Shown here: one piece after another, positions 46,859 through 56,600 of the stretch
Numbering within the stretch: the stretch's first letter is position 1
Layout: each line of letters begins with the position of its first letter
Assembly (NCBI GenBank): GCA_963921195.1
Contig: OY992539.1
Span: 42,240,299 to 42,304,298, forward strand
Direction of reading: 5' to 3'
DNA: 64,000 nucleotides
Origin: Pegoplata infirma
Lineage: Eukaryota > Arthropoda > Insecta > Diptera > Anthomyiidae
The notes under the pieces: generated by a model
Told to the model about the DNA's origin: nothing
Databases searched by the model: none
The model's input: the letters and a program-made list of their open reading frames with translations, nothing else
Program-made: the position numbers and the translations under genes

Positions 46859-47578
46859 ATGAATATTTTTAATTCAACTGCAATTTTGGTCGTTATATGC
46901 GCTGTGGCTGCTTCAGGTTATTCCCATCATGGTCATGGCGGAGGAGGTGGTGGTGGACATGGTGAGGAGGTCAGCTATTCGGTAGTAACCAAACATGCAA
47001 GTGGTGGTCATGGAGGCAGTGGTGGTCATGGCGGCCATGGAGGTGGTGCTGGACATGATAGTGGTCACTCCAGTGTGCATCATTGGTCTCATGAAGGTGG
47101 ACACGATGGAGGGCACGGTGGACATTCTGGCGGACATGATTCAGGACACCACGGAGGACATCATGATGATGGTCATGATCATCACGCATATCCTAAATAT
47201 GAATTTGATTATGGTGTTAAGGATTCAAAAACTGGTGATATTAAAAGTCATTCAGAATCCCGGGATGGTGGCAATGTTAAGGGTAAGTTCATAATAATAA
47301 AATCTATAAAAACTTTTTCAAATTTTGGAACTTTATTCAAACCAATTTATTCTCTTTAAAAATATTTAGGCAGCTATACTCTTAAGGAAGCTGATGGTAC
47401 TACCCGTCATGTAGAATATACTGCTGATAAACATAAAGGTTTCAATGCTGTTGTCCATACATTTGGTCATGCTCATTCTGGACATGATAGTCATCATCAT
47501 GGAGGGCATCATGGTCATGGACATGGTCATGCTAGCAGTTATGTTAATGTTAAGAAACACGAAGAGACAAAACATTAG
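46859..47578 (+). CDS. CPR2: RR-2 cuticular protein, His/Gly-rich
   Basis: Secreted chitin-binding cuticle protein, 210 residues from exons 46859-47282 and 47370-47578. The 87-bp phase-1 intron (GTAAGT...TTTAG) here contains an in-frame stop, so splicing is required. Signal peptide: [20 protein letters not shown]. The Gly/His region is shorter than in CPR1 and uniquely has [19 protein letters not shown]. The RR-2 domain matches CPR1 except SHSES for SQSES. Exon 2 differs from CPR1 by only about four bases (one Ile to Val in SSYVNVKK). Its promoter is of the CPR3 type while its intron and 3' flank are of the CPR1 type, as if assembled by conversion or crossing-over. It is nested between the two reductase cassettes on the opposite strand. 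Confidence 0.93.
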
Positions 47579-47749
47579 AATTAGAAATGATAATAGTATT
47601 AAATAAAACTAAAAACCGATAAATATGTAATTACTAATTAATAAAATTTAAAAAAAGAAAGGATTTCCCGAATTTTTTTTGGAGCAAGTTCCTCCCAGCG
47701 CAACAGTTTCTAGAATATTTTAAATTTACATTGTGCAGTTTATTATTGT

Positions 47750-48035
47750 TAGGGTTTGCAATGTTACAGCCGCACTATTTAACCGTAACTTAATAACAAA
47801 AATCCTGCGGTTACGGTTAATTTTCAATTTAATTAATTAACAAAGGATTTGTTGGGCAAAAGGGCTTCTTTTCGAATATACAAGAAAAAGAGTAACAGCG
47901 AATAATAAAAAAACTTAATTTAAAAAACCTTATAAAAAATGCCTGAATATTTACGGTTTACCTTTAAACGCGGTTAATTGCTTGAATTTTAACCGTAACC
48001 GCGGTTAAGGAAACTGCGGTTATTTGCAAACCCTA
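47750..48035. mobile_element. TAGGGTTTGCAA hAT-like MITE, CGGTTA-rich
   Basis: TAGGGTTTGCAA and TTGCAAACCCTA are the ends. The right flank is ATCAATAT; the same octamer flanks the left end of the partner copy near CPR1 (36772-36779), so the original TSD was probably ATCAATAT. The interior repeats GCGGTTA/TAACCGC as in 22794-23615. It was present before CPR1 and CPR2 separated. Confidence 0.65.
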
Positions 48036-48039
48036 ATCA

Positions 48040-48990
48040 ATATATTCGGCAATATCAAATTTTACTTTTTTACTTGTTTGAATTACAATTGGTCATTAAC
48101 GAACTATAGTTAAATCTTTTAAAAATTGCAATTAGAATCTATTTCGAGTTGCAATTGATATTTTTTTATTTTCAATCGATCTTTTACGAATTACAATTGA
48201 TCTTTTTCGAATTACAGTGGGTCTTTTACATATTGCATTTGATCTTTTAAGAATTACAGTTGAACTTTTTCGAATTTCAATTTGAATCTTCGAATTAAAA
48301 TCTTCAACGAATTATTCGTAAAAGATCAATTTTAATTCCAAAAAGATCAATTGTAATTGAAGTTGAAAGATTCCAATTGTAATTCGTAAAATATCAATTA
48401 TAATTTGTAAAAGATAAATTATAATTTGTAAAAGATCTATTGGAATTCGAAAAGGGTTAATTCAATTAATTAACCTTTTTCGAAATCAATTAATTAAACT
48501 TTTTCGAATTCAATTAATTAACATTTTTTCGAATTATGATTGATCTTTTACAAATTATAATTGATATTTTATGAATTACATATGGAATCTTCCAATTTCA
48601 ATTGACATTTACGAAATTGAAATTAAGTTTTTGAATTTCAATTGGAATCATCCAATTACAATCGAAAAAGGTTAATTAATTGAATAAATTAATTGAATTA
48701 ACACTTTTCGAATTTCAATAGATATTTTACAAATTATAATTGATCTTTTACAAATTATAATTGATATTTTATGAATTACAATTGGAGTCTTCCAATTTCA
48801 ATTTGACATTTACGAAATACAAATTAAGTTTTTGAATTTCAATTGGAATCATCCAATTACAATTGATCTTTTTCAAATTAAAATTGATCTTTTACGAATA
48901 ACAATTGATCTTTTTCGAATTTCAATAGCACTTTTACGAATTACAATTAATTTACAAATAACAATTGGAAAATTAAAAAAATAGTTTCCG
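48040..48990. repeat. Degenerate AATTACAATTGATCTTTT repeats
   Basis: About 35-40 imperfect 20-25-bp units of the type GAATTACAATTGATCTTTT run in one orientation to about 48300, then in the reverse, and switch again near 48480. Because AATTGATC words recur in both directions the tract can fold on itself. Nothing is encoded. Confidence 0.6.
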
Positions 48991-49129
48991 AATTTTAAAT
49001 GACATTAAACAAATTACATCTGTAAGTGGCGTAGAAATTGTTCCACAAAAACATGCGATTTTAGTGAATAGATTCTGATCAGAATTTGACAAAAACCGCA
49101 TTCATAAATTTTTTATAATTTTCCCCAAA

Positions 49130-49497
49130 ATTGCGACCTGTATCCTGTATCCTAAATCGACTCAAAAAGTGATTCTGAGTCGATCGGTATGCTTAAAGGT
49201 GGGTCTAGGACAGTGGTCGGCAGAAAGAGAGAACATTTTTACATTTTTCTAAAACATAGCTTCATCTACCCGCTTTTTTAAATGCTACCATGACAATAAA
49301 TAAAATATTTGTATTTTTAATGCTCTCAGTTGTGAGTTTCGTTGACATTCGTGTTGTCTACGAGCAAATAGCCAATTTCATTATGCCCCTGAGTGCAATG
49401 GGTGCCGACCACTGGTCTAGGACCAATATTTCGGGTAGTTACAAACATCAGCACAAACTTATTATACCCTGTACCACAGTGAGGTGTAAGGTATAAT
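49130..49497 (+). mobile_element. GTCC element 3' fragment with hAT-like insert
   Basis: It carries AAATCGACTCAAAAAGTGATTC and ends CCACAGTGAGGTGTAAGGTATA, the 3' third of the family without the microsatellite. It is split by 49211-49414. Confidence 0.6.
49211..49414. mobile_element. 204-bp hAT-like MITE CAGTGGTCGGCA, TSD GTCTAGGA
   Basis: The perfect ends CAGTGGTCGGCA and TGCCGACCACTG are flanked by GTCTAGGA (49203-49210, 49415-49422). The intact target is visible in other GTCC copies (GGGTCTAGGACCAATATTTC at 50994). CAGTG ends plus an 8-bp TSD mark hAT. The 68-codon frame across it is not a gene. Confidence 0.85.
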
Positions 49498-49506
49498 TTT
49501 GCTATA

Positions 49507-50215
49507 TAACATAATTCTCAGATTCTGACCAATTTTTCTATATAAAAAATTCTCAGATTCTGAACAATTTTTCTACATAAAAAATCTTAGACTCTGAGCA
49601 ATTTTTCTATATAAAAAAAATTTTCAGATTCTGAGCAATTTTTCTATATAAAAAAAAAATCTCAGATTCTGAGCAATTTTTCTATATAAAAAAAATTTCA
49701 GATTCTGAGCAATTTTTCTATATAAAAAACATTCTCAGATTCTGAAAAAAATTCTCAGATTCTGAGCACTTTTTCTATATAAAAAAATCTCAGATTCTGA
49801 GCAATTTTTCTATATAAAAAGCATTCTCAGATTCTGAAAAAAATTCTCAGATTCTGAGCAATTTTTTTATATAAAAAAAATTCTCAGATTCTGAGCAATT
49901 TTTCTATATAAAAAGAATTCTCAGATTCTGAGCAATTTTTCTATATAAAAAAATTCTCAGATTCTGAGCAATTTTTCTATATAAAAAATTCTTAGATTCT
50001 GAGCATTTTTTCTATATAAAAAAAATTTCAGATTCTGAGCAATTTTTCTATATAAAAAAAATTATCAGATTCTGAGCAATTTTTCTATATAAAAAATTCT
50101 CAGATTCTCAGCAATTTTTCTATATAAAAAAAAAAAATCGATTCTGAGCAATTGTTCTATATAAAAAAAAAATTCAGATTCTGAGCAATTTTTCTATATA
50201 AGCTTTCTATATAAA
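49507..50215. repeat. Two-palindrome satellite, block 3 (about 19 units)
   Basis: CTCAG..CTGAG variant with several shortened units (for example at 49740-49760 and 49830-49850, where the TATATA half is missing). Confidence 0.88.
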
Positions 50216-50217
50216 AA

Positions 50218-51077
50218 ACAAGTAAGAAAATTATAGTCGGTCAAGACCGACCATAAAATACCCTACACCAGAGTTTCCCGGAAAATGGGTCCCAAGTTCA
50301 AACATGGACTGATTAGATCTATATTTTGTCAAATCTTTAGTAAGTGTAAAAAGCACTCACTAATCAAATTTGAGTGGAATAGGCTTCTTTTTGTTGACAA
50401 TAAATCACTTCAACTGAATATCGGGCGAAATTTCCACATGGGACCTAAGTCCAAAAATGGTCCGATGATAATCAGATTTGATAAGGTTATTAAAGTACGC
50501 GTTTAACATACACAAACAGAATTTTAATTAAATATTTTCTATTTTCATGAAATTTGAGAGATTTATGTGAAAATCGGGAAGGTGGTTTGTATGGGGGCTA
50601 CAATAAGAACTGGTTCGATTTCTTTAAAATTTGGAATGGTGATTTGTGTTGTTAAAACATGATTACCTGCCAAATTTCGAATAGATACCTGTTAAAATGC
50701 GTCTATTAGAGTCATTTGAGCCAAAACTAAAGAGGACCTTTGTATGGGGGGCTAGGTCTAAATATGGACCGATTTTTTCCAATTTCAATAGGCTCCTTGG
50801 GCCAAAAGAGGCTTAAGTTTCAAATTTCAAGTCAATTGATTAAGAATTGCGACCTGTATCGTGTTTACACCGTTTACATGGACAGACAGACGGACGGACG
50901 GACGGACGGACGGACGGACAGACTGACAGACGGACGGACATCGCTAAATCGACTCAAAAAGTGATTCTAAGCCGATCGGTATACTTAAAAGTGGGTCTAG
51001 GACCAATATTTCGGGTAGTTACAAACATCAGCACAAACTCATTATACCCTGTACCACAGTGTGGTGTAGGGTATAAA
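50218..51077 (+). mobile_element. mini-me-like GTCC element, complete reference copy
   Basis: It is uninterrupted from CAAGTAAGAAAATTATAGTC to TGTGGTGTAGGGTATAAAAA. The GGAC/AGAC microsatellite at 50882-50940 precedes the core CATCGCTAAATCGACTCAAA. About 860 bp long, it encodes no protein; the frames at 50285, 50740 and 50847 are spurious. It inserted in the satellite. Confidence 0.75.
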
Positions 51078-51110
51078 AAGAAAATCTTAGATTCTAACAA
51101 ATTTTTCTAT

Positions 51111-51451
51111 CCCAATAAGCAATTTTAAAATTCAAGTGCAAATCAAGTATAAAACAAGTGTAAATCAAGCCCTAAATTCCAGCCCCTGCTTGATTTATAC
51201 TTGAATTACACTTGAATTCAATAGCATACTCCAGCAAAACGGACACTGGAATTCAAGCCCTGTTTTTACAGCCTTTTCACTGGTTTTCAAGTGTAAAAAC
51301 AGCGCTTGAATTCAAGTATCCGTTTTGCTGGAGAATGCTATTGAATTCAAGTGTAATTCAAGTATAATTCAAGCATAGACTGGAAATAAGGGCTTGATTT
51401 ACACTTGATTTATACTTTATTTGCACTTGAATTTTAAAAGTGCTTATTGGG
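51111..51451. mobile_element. Palindromic CCCAATAAGC foldback
   Basis: CCCAATAAGC and GCTTATTGGG bound a 341-bp element whose two halves are near-complete inverted copies (CCGTTTTGCTGGAG / CTCCAGCAAAACGG). It interrupts the satellite within CTATATA. The same ends and words (CTTGAATTCAAGT, CAAGTGTAATTCAAG) occur in 59109-60022. Confidence 0.8.
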
Positions 51452-51570
51452 TATATAAAAAAAAATCTCAGATTCTGAGCCATTTTTTCAATATGAAAAA
51501 AATTTCAGATTCTGAACCATTTTTTCTATATAAAAAAATGTTAGATTCTGGACAATTTTCATATATAAAA
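51452..51570. repeat. Two-palindrome satellite, block 4 (about 3 units)
   Basis: Diverged units with GAGCCATTTTTTCAATATG and CTGGACAATTTTCATATAT variants, directly before the CPR3 upstream region. Confidence 0.8.
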
Positions 51571-51739
51571 TTTTTTTTTAAATAAAAAAATAATTTAAAA
51601 AAATAACTATTGCAAATTCGTAACGGATAAATTAAAATTCGAAACGGAAAATTTTAAATTCGAAAAAAAAAACAATTTTAGTTCGTAAGCGTTTAAATTA
51701 TATTAAAGAGGCCCTCTGCAGTGCGACCAGAAACATCAT

Positions 51740-52030
51740 TGACCTTCGTAAAAGGTCAAAGCGAAATATTTCAAAAATAAATTGGAAAACAGAATATTAT
51801 CATTTGCCGACTTAATTTTTTCTTTAACTTACACTTGTATGCGCGATTTTGTAACCCTCTTATTGAAATACAAAAATTTGTGCCATATTATTTAAAACAA
51901 TTATATTAACTACTGTAAAAGAGGTCATGAATGCTGTGTAAAAAGTTCATTTGTAGTCCCATTAGAAGGCAAAACAAATAATTTAGTTTATGTATAAATA
52001 AACAAGAAAAATCTTAAATCAATATCAGTT
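51740..52030 (+). promoter_or_regulatory. CPR3 promoter with everted AGGTCA pair, TATA, Inr
   Basis: TGACCT (51740-51745) and AGGTCA (51753-51758) form the same 7-spaced everted repeat as in CPR2. AGGTCA occurs again at 51922-51927. TATAAATA is at 51993-52000 and TCAGTT at 52025-52030. From the Inr onward the leader is identical to CPR4, not CPR2. Confidence 0.6.
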
Positions 52031-52086
52031 TTGTCTGCAAGTTCAATTGTTTTAAACAATTAATACAAAAAAAATAACCAAACAAT

Positions 52087-52788
52087 ATGAATATCTTTAA
52101 TTCAACTGCTCTTTTGGCCGTTATCTGCGTTGTGGCTGCTTCAGGTTATTCCCATCATGGTCATGGTGGAGGAGGTGGTGGGGGCCATGGCGGTGGACAT
52201 AGTGAGGAAGTCAGCTATTCGGTAGTAACTAAACATGAAAGTGGTGGTCATGGAGGCCATGGAGGCAGTGGTGGTCATGGAGGTAGTGGTGGACATGATG
52301 GTGGTCACTCCAGTGTACATCATTGGTCTCATGAAGGTGGACACGATGGAGGACACGGTGGACATTATGGCGGGCATGATTCAGGACACCACGGAGGACA
52401 TCATGATGATGGTCATGATCATCATGCATATCCTAAATATGAATTTGATTATGGTGTTAAGGATTCAAAAACTGGTGATATTAAAAGTCAATCAGAATCC
52501 CGGGATGGTGGCAATGTTAAGGGTAAGTTTATAATTATTCTTGAAAATGTTCTACTATTTACAAAACAAATTATTTTAGGCAGCTACACTTTAAAGGAAG
52601 CTGATGGTACTACCCGTCATGTAGAATATACTGCTGATAAACATAAGGGTTTCAATGCTGTTGTCCATACATTTGGTCATGCTCATTCTGGACATGATAG
52701 TCATCATCATGGAGGAAATCATGGTCATGGACATGGTCATGCTAGCAGTTATATTAATGTTAAGAAACACGAAGAAACAAAACATTAG
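52087..52788 (+). CDS. CPR3: RR-2 cuticular protein, His/Gly-rich
   Basis: Secreted chitin-binding cuticle protein of 214 residues; exons 52087-52522 and 52580-52788. Signal peptide [20 protein letters not shown], then Gly/His repeats with [14 protein letters not shown], shared only with CPR4. RR-2 domain from [10 protein letters not shown] to KGFNAVV. The intron (52523-52579) is only 57 bp and its sequence is unlike the introns of the other three copies, although the flanking exons are almost identical. It is a multiple of three and stop-free, so the unspliced frame is open for 233 codons. Splicing is preferred because it rebuilds [12 protein letters not shown]. One change, [10 protein letters not shown] for [10 protein letters not shown], lies in the tail. 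Confidence 0.93.
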   Translation: MNIFNSTALLAVICVVAASGYSHHGHGGGGGGGHGGGHSEEVSYSVVTKHESGGHGGHGGSGGHGGSGGHDGGHSSVHHWSHEGGHDGGHGGHYGGHDSGHHGGHHDDGHDHHAYPKYEFDYGVKDSKTGDIKSQSESRDGGNVKGKFIIILENVLLFTKQIILGSYTLKEADGTTRHVEYTADKHKGFNAVVHTFGHAHSGHDSHHHGGNHGHGHGHASSYINVKKHEETKH

Positions 52789-53043
52789 AATTAGAAATGA
52801 TAATTGTATTAAATAAAATATTAAATCCAATAAAATATGTAGTTAATAAAATTTAAAACATAATCAAGATGCCCAGGTAATTATTTAAAGCAGGTTCCTA
52901 ATGCAACAGTTTCAAGAATTTATTAAAAAAAAGATTTAGTGGTTTCACTACATTTAAAGTAGCGATATCAATAATTATAAAATATCAAAAATTCGAGTTT
53001 ATTAACAATTTGTACTTAAAATTATAAATTTCTAACACTAGCA

Positions 53044-53648
53044 CTAATCTTCTTCATTAAATGGCCAATATTGATGAAATTTAGCCATTTCATTACGCCA
53101 CAGACGCATGCCGGTATTAAATTCATTCATGATGGCAATTTCTTCTTTAGTAAGTTTAAAGTCAAATATACTGATATTTTCTAGAAGTCTCTCTGGTCTG
53201 GCAGATTTGGGTATTGGTACAGTCCCAATATCAAGCTGTAAGAAAGGGAAAGAAAATTATAATCAAAACCAAAAGATTTCCTTAAATTTTAATTATCAAA
53301 CCTACCAAATATCTTAATATAACTTGAGCTTTTGTCTTTTGATATTTTTCTGCCATTTTCTGTAATTTTTCCGATTCATAAAATTTCGGTAAAGGTTTTG
53401 AAAGTTTAGGTCTAGCCAAGGGCGAATAAGCTGTTATTAATATATTATGTTTTTGACAAAATGATCTTAATTTCTGTTGATTTAAACCAGGATGACATTC
53501 GATTTGATTTGTTACTGGTTTTACAAAACAATTCTCCAGTATTCTTTGGGTTTGTTGAATATTAAAATTGGATAAACCTAAACTTCGTACCCAACCCAAG
53601 GAAACTAATTCTTCCATAGCCTTGTAGGTGTCTATATAATCTACATCA
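53044..53648 (-). CDS. Cassette B last two exons
   Basis: Exon 53648-53306 (343 bp) starts by completing a split Asn codon, reads [18 protein letters not shown], and ends LRYL before GTAGGT. After a 70-bp intron, 53235-53044 (192 bp) reads [18 protein letters not shown] and ends in TAG. Similarity to cassette A is clear but far from complete (roughly 60% by eye), so the two cassettes are old relatives. Confidence 0.88.
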
Positions 53649-56600
53649 CTTTAAAGAAAATACAGATTATTTGGAAGTTTGTTTTATTAATGAAATTCAC
53701 ATCAGAAATTTTAGTCTTGCAAAATTGCGCAATGTCAAAATTGCAACTTTATTTGCTTGTTTCTTTGTGAATAAAAGCAATTGTATTACTATTAAAATAA
53801 ATTGCGAATTTTTTCTTGCAACGACGCATCATATAAAAGGTAAAAGAAAAAGAAAAATTTTATTAAACATTTTTTTTTTCAAATTTGCCATTTTGCACTA
53901 TTATATATATATCTGTTCCTTTAAACTCCTACAAGGAGCATAGGGCCAAAACGTGATTTTGCACTATTGCAAGGTCAAAAATTTCTGAAGTGAATATATT
54001 GATTATAATTTTCATATAAAACTTACTTAGTTTGTAATTTATCGGCTTCGTGTGGCATTAACGCTTCATCATCTACATATTTATAACCAATTGGGGAATG
54101 AATTAGATATAAATCTATGTAATCTACTTGCAAAGATTCCATTTGTTTTTTACAGGCATATTTTACCATATGAGGCTCATGATAGATGTTCCATAATTTT
54201 GTAACCAAAAATATATCTTCACGTTTTAAGGATTTATTCTCAAATTTTTCTTTTAAAATTTTTCCAATTATCGTTTCATTACGATACAAATAAGCAGTAT
54301 CGATATGACGATAACCGATATTTAAAGACTCTCGAACAGCATTTTCACATTTCAGTTTTTTAAGCTTTAATATAAAACAAAATGTTAAACAATTATAACC
54401 AAAAATATTTGTTTTCTGTAAAGACAGTCGAGCCAAAAATATTTTTTTCTCAAGAAAAATTTCAATGTTTACGTTTACGAATTTGCGAATCATTTTTTTA
54501 TGAAGAAAAAATCTCAGATACTGACAAGTTTTTTGATATGAATAATAATCTTAGATTCTGAAATTTTTTTCTAAATAAAATAATCTCAAATTCTGAAAAA
54601 TTTTTCTATATAAAAAAAAACTTTCCGGATTCTGAAAAACTTTTCTATATAAAAAAACTTTCCGGATTTTGAAAAAAATTTCATAAATAAAAAAAATCTT
54701 AAGATTTTGACAAATTTTTCTACATACAAAAAGTTCTTAAGATTCTAAAAAAGTTTTTTTATACAAAATTTTATGAAGATTCTAAAAAATATTTCTTTAT
54801 AAAAAAAATTCTTCAAGTCTGAAAAATTTTTCTATATGAAAAAAATTTGTAAAATCGTGACACATATAAAAAAAATTTCAAGATTATGACAAATTTTTCT
54901 ATATAAACCTAATTTCGAAAAAAATTTTCTATATAAAAAAAAATTCTTTTTCTATATAAAAAAAAAACAAATTCCAACAGATATTTCTATATAAAAAAAA
55001 TTGTCAGATTCTGACAAATTTTTCTATATGAAAAAAATTGTCTGATTCTGACAAATTTTTCTATATAAAAAAATTGTCAGATTCTGACAAATTTTTCTAT
55101 ATAAAAAAAATTGTCAGATTCTGACAAATTTTTCTATATAAAAAAATTGTCAGATTCTGACAAATTTTTCTATATAAAAAAAATTGTCAGATTCTGACAA
55201 ATTTTTCTATATAAAAAAACTTGTCAGATTCTGACAAATTTTTCTATTGTCATAAATAAAAAAAATTGTCATATTCTGAAAAATTTTTCTATATAAAAAA
55301 ATTTATCTGAATCTGAAAAATTTTTCTATATAAAAACAATTGTCAGATTCTGACAAATTTTTCTATATAAAAAAAAATTGTCAGATTCTGAAAAATTTTT
55401 CTATATAAAAAAAATTGTCAGATTCTGACAAATTTTTCTATATAAAAAAATTGTCAGATTCTGACAAATTTTTCTATATAAAAAAAATTGACAGATTTTG
55501 ACAAATTTTTCTATATAAAAAAAAATTGTCAGATTCTGAGCAATTTATAAAAAAAGTTGTCAGATTCTGACAAAATTTTCTATATAAAAAAATTTCAGAT
55601 TCTGACAAATTTTTCTATACAAAAAAAAATTGTCAGATTCTGACAAATTTTTCCATATAAAAAAAATTGTAAAATTCTGAAAAATTTTTCTATTTAAAAA
55701 AATTGTCAGATTCTGACAAATTTTTCTATATAAAAAAAATTGTCAGATTCTGACAAATTTTTCTATATAAAAAAAAATTCAGATTCTGAGCAATTTTTCG
55801 GTATAAAAAATTTTCAGATTCTGAGCAATTTATAAAAAAAGTTGTCAGATTCTGATAAATTTTTCCAAATAAAAAAATTGTCTGATTCCGACAAATTTTT
55901 CTATATAAAAAAATTGTCTGATTTTGAAAAATTTTTCTATAGAAAAATTATCAGATTCTGACAAATTTTTCTATAAAAAAAATTGACTGATTCTAACAAA
56001 TTTTTCTATAAAAAAAATTCAGATTCTGAGCAATTTTTCGGTATAAAAAATTTTCAGATTCTGAGCAATTTATAAAAAAAGTTGTCAGATTCTGACAAAT
56101 TTTTCTATATAAAAAAAAATGTCAGATTCTGACAAATTTTTCTATATAAAAAAAATTGTCGGATTCTGACAAATTTTTCTGTATAAAAAAAATGGTCAGA
56201 TTCTGACAAATTTTTCTATATAAAAAAAAATTTGTCAGATTCTGAAAAATTTTTCTATATAAAAAAAAATTGTAAGATTCTGAAAAATTTTTATATAAAA
56301 AAAAAATTGTCAGATCATGACAAATTTTTCTATATAAACAAAATTATCAGATTCTGACAAATTTTTCTATATAAAAAAATTGTTAGATTCTAACAAATTT
56401 TTCTATATAAAAGAATTGTCAGATTCTGATAAATTTTTCAATACAAAAAAATGGTCAGATTCTGACAAATTTTTAAATACAAAAAAATGGTCAGATCCTG
56501 AAAAATTTTTTTATATAAAAAAAAAATTGTCAGATTCTGACAAATTTTTCTACACCGAAAAAAATCCATGCAACATTTTACGAAATAAAATTTCGTACTT

